Of a DNA stretch of 64,000 nucleotides, positions 33,723 to 43,469 are shown piece by piece (position 1 is the stretch's first letter; every line of letters begins with the position of its first letter). This DNA comes from Ustulina deusta. Taxonomy: Eukaryota > Ascomycota > Sordariomycetes > Xylariales > Xylariaceae. The notes under the pieces are model-generated. The model was not told the origin of the DNA and ran no database searches. It saw only the letters and a program-made list of their open reading frames with translations. A program made the position numbers and the translations under genes. The stretch lies in NCBI GenBank assembly GCA_023159155.1, contig JAJNNX010000012.1, positions 62,001 to 126,000 of the forward strand. Direction: 5' to 3'.

Positions 33723-36043
33723 TCACACCAGCACTTTATCTCCATTTCCATCCGTGTTAGCATCGGCGTTGTGGTTAAGCAGCAGCTGAAAAGCTGAGTT
33801 GTGCAATTTTTTAGCTGCATATCTTATCACTTCATTGTTAACCTTTGCACCAGAGTCAAGCAGTAGCTGGACAACTGCTTTATGCCCTCTTTCTGCTGCC
33901 TCTATTAGCGCTGTAGTATTAACCTGATTGCTTGCGTCAACATTTGCACCGTAGTCAAGTAGTAGCTGAACAACTGCTTCATGCCCTTCTCTTGCTGCTT
34001 CTATTAGCGCTGTGTTATTAACCCGATTGCTTGCGTTAATATTTGCACCATAGTGAAGTAGTAGCTGAACAACTGCTTCATGCCCTTCTCTTGCTGCTTC
34101 TATTAGCGCTGTATTGTTAACCCAATTGCTTGCGTTAATATTTGCGCCGCGGTCAAGTAGTAGCTGAACAACTGCTTTATGCCCTTGGCGAGCCGCGTGC
34201 GTTAACGCTGTGAGTCCATACCGCTGGAGCTCCGAATTATAAATCTTTTCAAGTAGCTGTTCAACCCAGGGAGCAATGCCAAGATCAGAAGCCATATGTA
34301 ACGGCAAAGAAGGCACGCCACCCACCCTTTTGAGATACATGCGCCGCCAGTTCTCCCGAATGGTAGATTCTTCCTTGAAGAATGATCGCGATCGATTTAG
34401 GAGCTCCTTTGCATACGCGGAAGAGCACCTTGCATGCTCCGGCCAATGTAATACCGCATAATCTAGCAGTGGAAACTCTCGCGCAGACGCATTGTTGCTG
34501 TCCAGATATCTGCGTTGTAGATCTCTGCGCCTAATCCAATTTAAGCATGTCTGTGCGAGTTCTAGGTGGGCTTTCTCTGGCTTGATCCAAAACTCTGGGT
34601 GGCTGTCAGGGTCTATTTGCAGCAAGTATTCCTTGGCTGACTGGTGGACAAAAGTGATTTCGTCACGATGTACCTTAAGAAGAGGCTCGCATAAAGCAAC
34701 TTCGTCGCGAGCATGGCGCTTAGCGCTAATCAGGGGAGAAGACTGTATCCCTGTAGCAGTTGCGAGTTCTTGCAGAGTGAGAGGTCGAACAGCGAACGTA
34801 ACCCAACGCAAAATCTCAGCGGCTTTCTTCCTTTTAGTGCTCTCAATCCGGAGCAACATGCGGTCAAAAATTGCATGCAGCCCTTTTGGAATCCTTTCGA
34901 GAGTCTCCTGGATCTCCGTACATGTCCTCTTTCTGGAGAGCTCGTCTATTACGAAGCCAGCCCATAGGAAGGTACCTTCAGCCTTTTTTAGAAGGATGTC
35001 TTCAACATTGGTGCGAAATTTTTCAGTGAACCCTTCGATGCTTGACAATTCTTTGACTCTGGCAGAAACAAATCGTCCAATGTCATTGCTCACGTGTCTA
35101 TTGTTATCAGGATCAAATTTCACTCGAGGGAAGGCGTTCAGCCCGGCGACATCCGGGCGGCTAACAACCACTAACTTGAATCTTATATTGTTTTGGTCTG
35201 AGGCCCCTGGTGGGAAGAAGTCGACAAGTTTTGTGACCAATAGTCTTGACGACTCGTCGTCGCATTCGTCAAGTCCATCGAGCACGCAAAAGACTGTCCC
35301 GAGATTGGGATCTTGGAGAAGCTTTCTGAATATGATTCAGAGAGCGTCAACCGACGAGAGCGTGGACTTAGCTCTCTCCGGGCTTTTGAAAGACGGCAAG
35401 ACATGGGCGGCCAGATTTGGACACTTCGTGAGTAGCTGGTACCCTAACCCCCGAAGGATAGCTACTGCGTTGTTGCGTTTCTCGTCTTGGTAGTTGCAAA
35501 AATAAAACGGCATTTTTGCGTTCTCCGAATCCTGACAGAGCCTTTCAAGCTCCTCGGTGAGGAAGATTGACAGAACCGTTTTTCCTTTGCCAGGCCCACC
35601 AGATATCCAGAGAAGCCGCGCACCACCTTCAAGCCACGATTGGTAGATGTCATTGCATTTGATCCATTCACATGTGCCAACAGCCCTCTTCCCTTTTGTG
35701 CTTATGAGGCTTTCTCGATCGACGTAGGGATCTGTGAGGAATTGGGCGTTGCAACAGCTGTCGACTTTGTCTTGAAGGGCTTCTGTGTGTCCGCGGTTGT
35801 TAGCAAGAATCCTGAGCTCCACGTCGGGAAAAGAAATAATTAAATTATCTGAAAATGCTAACTTCGCGGATGTTCAGTCCCTATGTACTGTATTGATCCA
35901 TTGTTGATGCCTACGAAAGCTTGTGCGCCGCCCGTGGTGGATACATCGCCAATGTGGAGTTGAGACGGGAGCGGGCCGCTGGACATCGTGTTCTGCTCTG
36001 GCAGATCGTCTAGTGCAGCAAGCTCAGATGACATATCCGCCAT
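33723..36043 (-). pseudogene. NACHT-ankyrin STAND receptor (NLR) with N-terminal amyloid motif; broken by a frameshift and a stop
   Basis: Read on the minus strand the segments 36043-35861, about 35873-35340 and 35336-33723 are one NLR of about 770 residues. The N-terminus (residues 31-45, 35953-35909) is IGDVSTTGGAQAFVG, matching both repeats of the neighbouring effector (shared IGxVxT[ST]xx[SA]xAxVG). A NACHT domain follows: Walker A WISGGPGKGKT (about 35575-35610), Walker B VFCVLDGLDECDD, then the winged-helix-like region ending in FVHQSAKEYLL. About five ankyrin repeats close the protein. STAND receptors oligomerise on ligand binding and template the effector's amyloid. Two lesions: the frame of the first segment meets TAG at 35858 while the next frame is offset by one base in the 35861-35873 overlap, with no usable GT-AG intron; and a TGA (35337-35339) replaces the Trp codon expected in the conserved ALWxIFRKLLQDP stretch before Walker B. 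Either a null allele or assembly errors. Confidence 0.88.
33847..34242 (-). repeat. Four 99-bp tandem ankyrin-coding repeats
   Basis: Units start at 33847, 33946, 34045 and 34144, each 99 bp or 33 codons. The middle two differ at about six bases. They encode ALIEAAREGHEAVVQLLL-type ankyrin repeats of the STAND receptor. High DNA-level identity points to recent duplication or concerted evolution. Confidence 0.9.
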
Positions 36044-37382
36044 GGGCAGCTAGTCCCTTGTGGTTGTAGCGGCGCTATATGTATAATCGAGTAAAGTTTG
36101 CTCAACAAAATGTGCGACCGTGTCCATTTTGCGGAGTCAGCAGGGTGAAAAGGGGTAGGTACCATTTGTGGCTGTCAGCAAACCCGAGTCTTGGCTATCG
36201 CCTATGTTCTCAACATAGTTATATATAATTAAGTACTAAAACAGATAAGAATTGCTGTATTTTATTTTAAATTCGCTGTCACAATGAGCGAGGTAACTGA
36301 AATCGATTGCTTCCGCTACTGAAACAAGGCGGCACTTGCCGCATCAAGTTCACAGAACGGTAGTTAATTACTATGTAGATTAGTTGCTAAGTTTTATTTA
36401 ACCAAGCCACACCAATAAATGTTTTTTAACGATCTTGTTTGACATATATATAAACTTCGAGATTCATATTATATATCTGGGTATAACCGACAGTCATCGG
36501 CTCAAAATAGTTTATTTAACACTATTTGCTTCTGTTTCCTATATTCCAGAGGTACAGAGGCCAACAACGCGACACCCACACTACTAATGTACATAGAGCG
36601 AGGGGAGCTTGAAGTGGCTGAAAAGAGGGTATATAGCCACCTTGTGGCTATATCATTGAAAAGTCTAGTAAACACCAAAAAGTATAGAGGATAACTAGAG
36701 AAGGGATAAATATTACGAATATCAATTTTTCTTAGTTATTAGGTTGAATTGAGTTATATTTCATCATTATTGTTTAGTTACCTAATCAAAACCTTGCGCA
36801 TTTATTCTAGGAAGTGTAGGAACAGCCTATCTCCTAGTATAAGGGTAAGGTGAGTATCCCATATAACTGAGCCTGCTTAATATCGGAAGCAAGTCTCGGG
36901 CTCCAACAGTCGGTCATTCAGCCCTCACATGGAATTGAGACAATTGCTGATGTCGCTAAATTCCGAGACTGATAATTAGTTGTATATATAGACCTAGTAT
37001 TTCCGCCTTATTGCCAGCGGCTTTTGAGAAGCCAAAAAGACCTTTCGCACCTTAGAAGATGATTCGTGATTTGAGTCTCTTCTTTAAGCTCTAATTAGCT
37101 TTAGCCCTTGTTACACGGAGAATCTCCGCGCATTTAAATTCCCTGCAAATATTTACATCAAGTTATTGGTAAGGTATTCGGTGGCGACAAACGTGCTCAC
37201 CCTTTGACAATTCTCTCGCGGAATGATAAGCGCAGTACCAATCTTCTGCTCCTCTGGTGGAACTCTCGAAGTGAGTGGGAAACAGTATCAACTGCCTAGT
37301 ATATTGTACACGCTACCGCCCCTAGGAAACACAACTCTTTTAAGGTGCGCTATTAACACTGTCAAGCTCAAACTGACCCATG
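36044..37382. other. AT-rich intergenic stretch
   Basis: Upstream region of the receptor gene followed by AT-rich DNA (36220-36800) with no ORF. The density of TA dinucleotides is high, as in RIP-affected DNA, but I could not compute an index. Confidence 0.45.
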
Positions 37383-38350
37383 TCAAATAATGGTCTCGAG
37401 GACCGCCGCGATCATATAAGACATTTTGCCTGCATGTTCAAAGGCGATTGGAGCAGAAAGCTGCCGCGCTATAATTAGACCACCCATCGCCTGGGCTGCA
37501 GCAGAACAAGGGCGTGAGAGACGCGTGGAGGGCACAAAGGGATTGATGGTACAGAGTATTCAGATGAGTAATTCTTGTGAAAATACTGGGCGGTATTGAT
37601 TTCACATTTTGCGGCGTGAGTTTAAGGTCAGATTGCAGGGTTCGCCACCACTGTAATCGCTCGTCAAGTGCGAGGATCGCAGGTACCCTTATCTGCAAGC
37701 TCGTTTCAGGGGATTTAAGCAAGGAGACAACTGAATACCTACGGGGGGATTGGTATGAGTATTCGTGGAGGGAAAGAGACGTTCCTCACCAAATCGTTGA
37801 CGCCTTGATAAGCTCGGCGAAGACGCCACTGTCACCCCCTTCAGAGCTCAAAGACAACTGGGAGGGTCCAGCCACCCTAGTATCGAAACCCTCATCCAGC
37901 CATGGAAGCGGTAGATTGAGAGTATCGCCTTTGAGCTCGAACTGCGCGCCATTACCGTATGTATGACAATGCATGATATAGCACGCCCAGAAGCGGCGTC
38001 GTCGGATCTCAGACTCCAACGAGTTATCAATCTGGAGGGACTTCGGACCCAGACCCAAGAGGTCCAACAGGAGAAATGCATTGCCTACGAAATATCAGTC
38101 AGGACGAACATCTAACCTCTCAACAGAAGTATGCCAATGGTAAACTATACTAACCCTTATGGAGATAAGTTCTCATCCAAAACCCTTGACTATGCCAGAA
38201 GAGTGCCAGGTTCATAAACGTGATGATATTTTCCCAAGCCGACTCTTCGACGTCCTGGAAAACCAACTTCCCTGCCCTTTGAACCCATTCCAGCATTGCT
38301 CTCTGAATACAACCTTCTGTGTCTTGCATGTGCTGCAAGCCTTTCTGGGC
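37383..38350 (-). pseudogene. Relic of a fungal-specific transcription factor (Zn2Cys6 class, middle-homology region)
   Basis: Minus-strand exons about 38338-38155, 38084-37790 and 37735-37383 splice with good signals (70-bp intron GTTAGT...TCGTAG; ~50-bp intron GTGAGG...CCGTAG). They give the fungal_trans region: LVFQDVEESAWENI, LALFWHSQGFW, NAFLLLDLLGLGPKSLQI, SEIRRRRFWACYIMHCH, LDERLQWWRTL. The DNA-binding half is absent: upstream of 38338 only a short piece (ACSTCKTQK, about 38335-38361, another frame) resembles the start of a Zn2Cys6 cluster. At the 3' end the expected IAFEHAGKMSYMIAAVLETI is in a different frame from the preceding sequence, so a one-base shift occurs near 37480. The gene is 5'-truncated and frameshifted, hence called a pseudogene. 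Confidence 0.75.
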
Positions 38351-38759
38351 CTTTCAGCACCCAACTTCCGTCGACCGTCCATTAGAATTACCGACTCCGC
38401 GTTCGTTAACGTAGACTACTAGCCTTCAGAATATTTCATGTTCTGTCAAATAAACCGGCGCCTAGTTAGCGGATATAAGGCATCCACGCCTGCCAAGACA
38501 CGGAAAACTTGGGTGGTAACAACAATGAGAAGAATGGAAATACACGTAAAAGCATTAACATGTTAAAGTCGTGAAGGTGAGGATGGATTTCGAATTGTAA
38601 TTCTAGGGTTATCTTCATGGTCATTACATCAATACAGATTATACAGATTATACACACCGATGCGGCTACTGTTGTGCCCATGTAACCCCCCTCACAGCGG
38701 ATGCCTCTGTCAATTACCTAGTCTCCATCCTTCTTACAACTTTGCTTTTCTGCTCAATG
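38351..38759. other. Intergenic
   Basis: No gene recognised between the transcription-factor relic and the end of the PPR-like gene. Confidence 0.5.
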
Positions 38760-41378
38760 CTAGAACATTACCGCCTCAGATTGGTCATCAATCAAGGCGT
38801 TCCGACCTGAGTTGGCGATTATCCTACGCCGAAGTATTTCACAACCATCTCGACCTGCACATGCGTAGTTTTCAACTTCTTCTGAGGTTGGCCACCTCCA
38901 ACTTCCTCCATCCGCGATGAGGCGGTCCATGCGGTTCGTTAGCTCCTGTCGTATTTCCTCTTCAAGCGTAGGACCGGCGAACGCGCTAAAGGCGCAAAGA
39001 GTCTTGGCTATCATAGCCTGGCCACGACTGCTCAAGCGATTGGCTTCCTGGTCCAGATATCGGTAGTTGTCTATCATCCAAAAAACTAGTCTCGTCATTT
39101 CATCCCCAGCTTCTAAGAAGGCAAGAGCACGCATGTATGTGTGGAGATGAGGTGGACCGAATGGAAACTGAAAATTGGAAATTGGGAAGGATGTCGGCAG
39201 TTCTTCAACAATTGGCGTTGTTAGCTGAGAAAATATCGCAGTAGTTCTGTCTAGAAAATCTCGTGAATGCGGTAGTAAGGGGGCATCAAGATACTCCATC
39301 ACCGACAGTGATTTAAGTCTCGAGAGCGCTGCCTTCTGGATGACACGGCAAAGTAGTATGAACAGCTCAGAGTCGATGCCTATCCTACTGCGTGCAGACT
39401 GAAAAATTTCCATGAACAGCTTCAAGGCTTCAAGATCGTTCGCTGCGCGAGGGCCGGGCTTAACAACTATATTAGCGCGTGCCAATGCCCGCAATATCGT
39501 ATACCAAGGGGGTCGAAAAGTTGTGCCTTCAGCTGTATCTGGGGTAAGTCTCATCGAAACGAGCTTGATGGCGTGGCGTATTCGGTAGAGTTCCTCACTG
39601 AAAGGTTTATCATGCCCTTGATGCTTAGGCTGTAGCCTACAAAGCAGTTGAATGTAACTACTGAAGCATAGAAGCGGCAATCGCCGAAGCGCTTGAGAGG
39701 ATGGTAGTTGAAAAATAGTGATAGATTCAATAATATCAGAGGGGACACCACTATCCTGGAGATAGCGCAGCCCTTCCTCGATAGATCTGGCATGAATGAT
39801 AAGGCTGTGCAGACCATGACCTCCCGGCTTGATGCCGCGATTAATCATTTCAGCGTATAATTCAGCCACTGTTGGAGGAGATAGCCGAGCTAATTCATAC
39901 TGGCTATAATTCGCATCGTGTACTGGAAACGTCTCTCTCGAGTCTCCAGGCAACAGATCCGAGTCAGGGTCCACCGAGGCCGCTTGCAGTTTGACAAACA
40001 TTTCGTTGTAGACTTGAAGAGTAGGTGCTAGGCCAGTCTTTTCAGCGAACTTGTTGAAAGCTCTCCATGCCTCTTGGGCATTACGAGTGGCTCTGACACT
40101 CGCGGCCCAGTTAGAGTAGATATTCAACTCTTCCTCCTTATCCGTCCACTGCCTCGGTGGAAGGCTGCGGGTCTGTATTGTAGGAGAACCCTCGCTCATA
40201 CCACCCAATGCATCCAACGCCCGATCGTAATAGTTTTCCGGATAACCCGCCCCTCTCATGAGAACGCCGGCTTTTACACTGCGCGATCTATCATCTTCAG
40301 TAGTCCGCTTAGTATCCCTTCCATCAAAGTCTTGTCTGTAAGGCGGCCATGACTTCGCATACCGCAACGCAACTGCCCTCTCCTCACCTGATTTCTTCAA
40401 TCCAACAAGCACCTGTTGGATGGCCTGGTAGCTCGCTTTGTTAATAATTAATGGCTTGTCCAGGGCGTCCGACATGGTCAAAAGGACTTTTTGTGCTCTC
40501 CAATTAAAATCCATATTCGCAAGGGGTTGGTTGGACGTGGGCTTCCTCAAGCACAATAGCGCGGTATTAAAGACATCACATTGGTCATGATAGTCGGTTT
40601 TGTGATGCCCATGGTGCGGGTCATTTGGAATGGATTGGATATAGTGTGCTGCAAGACGAGCCACAGTAACAATAGAACGAGGGTGGACTTTCTGAACATG
40701 GTGAATAAGGCGGCGCATCAAAATAAGAAATTGAGATACAGTCAGTATCTTGCTTGGATCGGCTTGAGCACCGGTTGGAGTGCTTGGTCGAGTGAGATGA
40801 TGCCTGTAAGTATACCGAATCAGGGAGAATAGGGACTCGGCTTTTCGAAATGTCTCGTCGCTCCGGAGGAGAAGAAGTAGGAGGAATAAAGGTTTGCAGC
40901 CGTCGGCTGAGACAAGGCGCTGCACGCGAATATCCCCATTCTCCCCAGAGATTATCCATATCCAATGGTCGAGCTGCTCTCTCGACCAACCCCTCCCGGC
41001 TAGGCTGTTGAAGGCATCCTGCCACTCGGCGTCGGTTTTGGCGGCTATGGAGGCAGCCAGGCGCCCTTCCGACGCAAGATCTTGCGTTGCCAGCCACTTC
41101 TGGAAGGTCAGGATGGGGAGGCGTGCACTTCGCACGTTGGCGGCGAAATGAAAAGCGCTCCGGTACCTTTTCTTTTGGTCTTCGTTCTTACTCCTGAGAC
41201 GTAGCGCAAGGACGCGGTTCGGGGAACGACGGCCCCGCGGATTCTTGTTCGTTACCCGTGAGAGTGTCTGGCTCCAGGCGTCTTTCGATGGGAACGGGCC
41301 GACCCCAGCCCATGCCAGAGGGCTGGGGTGGGCGTGCTTCAATACTCGGCTTGCACAAGTTCGAGGTTCAATCAACAT
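38760..41378 (-). CDS. PPR-like mitochondrial protein
   Basis: An intronless gene of 872 residues. The N-terminus is basic and rich in Arg, Ser and Ala with few acidic residues, as expected for a mitochondrial presequence (about 1-60). The body is almost entirely alpha-helical with degenerate 35-residue helix-turn-helix units, clearest around 440-560 (AWRAFNKFAEKTGLAPTLQV, then ELYAEMINRGIKPGGHGLHS), the signature of pentatricopeptide repeats. Fungal PPR proteins bind mitochondrial transcripts and act in their stability, processing or translation. No catalytic domain is visible. The gene is divergent from an RMND1/Mrx10-like mitochondrial gene with about 420 bp between starts, so the two may share a promoter; RMND1-family proteins also support mitochondrial translation. 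Specific RNA target unknown. Confidence 0.75.
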   Translation of the reverse strand: MLIEPRTCASRVLKHAHPSPLAWAGVGPFPSKDAWSQTLSRVTNKNPRGRRSPNRVLALRLRSKNEDQKKRYRSAFHFAANVRSARLPILTFQKWLATQDLASEGRLAASIAAKTDAEWQDAFNSLAGRGWSREQLDHWIWIISGENGDIRVQRLVSADGCKPLFLLLLLLRSDETFRKAESLFSLIRYTYRHHLTRPSTPTGAQADPSKILTVSQFLILMRRLIHHVQKVHPRSIVTVARLAAHYIQSIPNDPHHGHHKTDYHDQCDVFNTALLCLRKPTSNQPLANMDFNWRAQKVLLTMSDALDKPLIINKASYQAIQQVLVGLKKSGEERAVALRYAKSWPPYRQDFDGRDTKRTTEDDRSRSVKAGVLMRGAGYPENYYDRALDALGGMSEGSPTIQTRSLPPRQWTDKEEELNIYSNWAASVRATRNAQEAWRAFNKFAEKTGLAPTLQVYNEMFVKLQAASVDPDSDLLPGDSRETFPVHDANYSQYELARLSPPTVAELYAEMINRGIKPGGHGLHSLIIHARSIEEGLRYLQDSGVPSDIIESITIFQLPSSQALRRLPLLCFSSYIQLLCRLQPKHQGHDKPFSEELYRIRHAIKLVSMRLTPDTAEGTTFRPPWYTILRALARANIVVKPGPRAANDLEALKLFMEIFQSARSRIGIDSELFILLCRVIQKAALSRLKSLSVMEYLDAPLLPHSRDFLDRTTAIFSQLTTPIVEELPTSFPISNFQFPFGPPHLHTYMRALAFLEAGDEMTRLVFWMIDNYRYLDQEANRLSSRGQAMIAKTLCAFSAFAGPTLEEEIRQELTNRMDRLIADGGSWRWPTSEEVENYACAGRDGCEILRRRIIANSGRNALIDDQSEAVMF

Positions 41379-41799
41379 CCTGCTATTTGTCTAGCGCCAG
41401 GGCGCATCATTGCAATTAGTCGAATTGCCGCCCATTTCTCCTCATTGTTATCCGTAAATGGCGTGTGGTGTGAAGAACACGAAAACCCAAACAGAGAAGA
41501 GCAATCGGAAGTCGAGGCAGCTCCGGACAAGATGTCTCACCTCGTGACAGATGTCAGAGCACGGGAGAGGATAATCGATAGTGGGTGATAAGAAATGGGT
41601 GCAGATTTTGGCTTATCGATAAAGGGTTTTAGCACCTCCGACCCGGATGTCTTCTCCCTCATCGTTGCTACCTATCAGAGGCAGGTCCCGGACAGAACCC
41701 GGAGTGCAAGGTGGGTTCTTCGCTCTCCCCCATCCGTTCTTCTTCATTCATGCTTCCGGCCTCAATCGACTCGGCCCACATGGCCACAGCATTAAAGCC
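41379..41799. promoter_or_regulatory. Shared divergent promoter region
   Basis: 421 bp separate the start codons of the PPR-like and RMND1-like genes. The only ORFs are in-frame extensions and short chance frames. A bidirectional promoter is inferred from layout; no specific element recognised. Confidence 0.45.
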
Positions 41800-43059
41800 A
41801 TGCGATGCCCTTTGCAACAGGTGATCACACCTGGTGTCCGAGGAATACACACCGGTGCTCTCGCTCCTCGGCCGCTCCGCCGCTTCCACCAGACATCGCC
41901 CGCATCGCTGCCTCGTCAACGCACTTTCTTCACCTCGAACCAGCTTTTAGCTGCCAATGAAAGGGCGAACGGCGCTGATATCTTGGGCGATCCTTCGAGG
42001 GAAACAGAAGCGCCTGAGCATCCCAAGTCTCCCAATCTCTTGAAGCGAAAACCTGTACGAGCGTCCGCAGCCAAGAGTCTTCGGCTAGGCTCCGTCACGA
42101 AACCCTCCAAGCGTCCCAGCGCTTCGAGGAAATCCGCCGTCCCCGACATCGTAGACCACGATGACACTGACGCGAGCCGGACCATCCGCGCGATATGCGT
42201 CGCCCAATCCTTCGACATGGCGCAGGTTCAGGAGATCCTCAGCTTCCATGGCTTCGAGTTAGATCCAGATGGCATCGAGTTCGACACCCAAGCTGTTGTG
42301 CATGCGAGAGGCGTCAATAATGGGGATATCTTCGTCTTTCCTTCGGGAACCGTGGTGACATGGTCCGTGCCCCAAGATGTCCTCGTGAAGCTTGCATCGA
42401 AACACCTAATTCGAGCGGCGGACTTCCCGCATCTGGATCGTGCCGAGATGGAGAAGCTCGAGTTCACTCCTGATGAAAGCCGAGATACAAGTTACATGAA
42501 GGGGGAGGTCGTCATACTTGGCACGAAAATTCAAGACCAAGTGAACAACAGAGCAGACACAACTCTGGCTAAGGTCGCCTTCTCAAGTGGACTTGCAAGA
42601 AGTCCGAAACTGGCAGTGCTAGAGACCGATCTCGAATACCTCCTTCAGGAGTCGAAAGCAACATTAAATGTGCTCGCCGCAGGGTCACAAAACAAGCTGA
42701 AGCGATCCTCCATCTTGAAGATGACAGGTCAACTGCTGAATTTGCGGTCGCAACTAAACCACTACTCTGATATCACAGAAGAACTTCCTGACATGTTTTG
42801 GGAGTCAGAGTCTGTACTAGAAGAGTATTACAACCAGATTGGTGCTGCGCTATCCGTTCGCCGACGTATCGAGATCCTCAACAAGCGAATCGATTACGCC
42901 AACGAGAATGTGAGTGTTCTTCGGGAGATGATTAGCGAGAAATATGGCCACAGGCTAGAGTGGATTATCATTGCGTTAATCACCATCGAGGTGCTATTTG
43001 AGCTTAGGAGAGTTTATCGTGAAGAGATAAGTGATCGTGAAGAGACAAGTGAGGCTTAG
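41800..43059 (+). CDS. RMND1/Mrx10-like mitochondrial inner-membrane protein (DUF155)
   Basis: A 419-residue intronless gene. The start at 41800 (MRCPLQQV...) begins a typical mitochondrial presequence (basic, RGIHTG, RRFHQTSP); the frame is open further up to an ATG at 41647, whose extra 51 residues look less like a targeting sequence. The DUF155 domain covers about 135-370: DTQAVVHARGVNNGDIFVFP, GTVVTWSV, then YMKGEVVIL and the long helical KLAVLETDLEYLL...LPDMFWE segment. A single membrane helix near the C-terminus (about 387-404, WIIIALITIEVLFEL) is where the family has it. Human RMND1 and yeast Mrx10 anchor mitochondrial ribosomes or mRNAs to the inner membrane. Confidence 0.92.
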   Translation: MRCPLQQVITPGVRGIHTGALAPRPLRRFHQTSPASLPRQRTFFTSNQLLAANERANGADILGDPSRETEAPEHPKSPNLLKRKPVRASAAKSLRLGSVTKPSKRPSASRKSAVPDIVDHDDTDASRTIRAICVAQSFDMAQVQEILSFHGFELDPDGIEFDTQAVVHARGVNNGDIFVFPSGTVVTWSVPQDVLVKLASKHLIRAADFPHLDRAEMEKLEFTPDESRDTSYMKGEVVILGTKIQDQVNNRADTTLAKVAFSSGLARSPKLAVLETDLEYLLQESKATLNVLAAGSQNKLKRSSILKMTGQLLNLRSQLNHYSDITEELPDMFWESESVLEEYYNQIGAALSVRRRIEILNKRIDYANENVSVLREMISEKYGHRLEWIIIALITIEVLFELRRVYREEISDREETSEA

Positions 43060-43469
43060 ACAAAACTAGCATGTGTACTATATGTTGTTTATACGAGATC
43101 AATGATATCCAACTCTAACGTTTCAGCGCAACCTTTCTCAACTTCTCCTGGCAATTATCCCGCGTCGCCTAATTATCAGTTTTAAGTTCCTTTAACCCGC
43201 GATGGAAATCCATCGCCCTCCACACTCTCGTGTTATCACTTAGTTCTCCAACTGACCCAATACCATCTGCAAAGTTGGTGTCTGTCTAGGTAGCGATGGG
43301 TCTTGATGAATCTCATTGACTAGACTTACCTCTCGATTACAAGGCAGAAATAGGGCATACTATTGCGTATCTTTGGCAAAGAGTGCTTTGATTCTATGTA
43401 CAAGGTAGTTTGCGGTTTACATATAAACCTTATGCACAACTCTCATACAAACATTGAAAACCCCAGGTT
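43060..43469. other. Intergenic between convergent genes
   Basis: 3' flanks of the RMND1-like gene and of the BNR protein gene. No gene. Confidence 0.5.

Noticed and set aside
33847..34242. CRISPR-like array suggested by regular 99-bp repeats
   Set aside because: The repeats are continuous coding sequence for ankyrin units with no spacers, and the genome is eukaryotic.
34492..35493. 333-codon plus-strand frame opposite the NLR
   Set aside because: Ser/Arg-rich translation without motifs; the minus strand carries the NACHT and ankyrin sequence.
35858..35953. Intron that would repair the NLR frame near its N-terminal motif
   Set aside because: The only GT...AG pairs are 31-40 bp long and either leave the wrong phase or create a TAA; a GC-AG option would cut directly behind the amyloid motif and has a poor donor.
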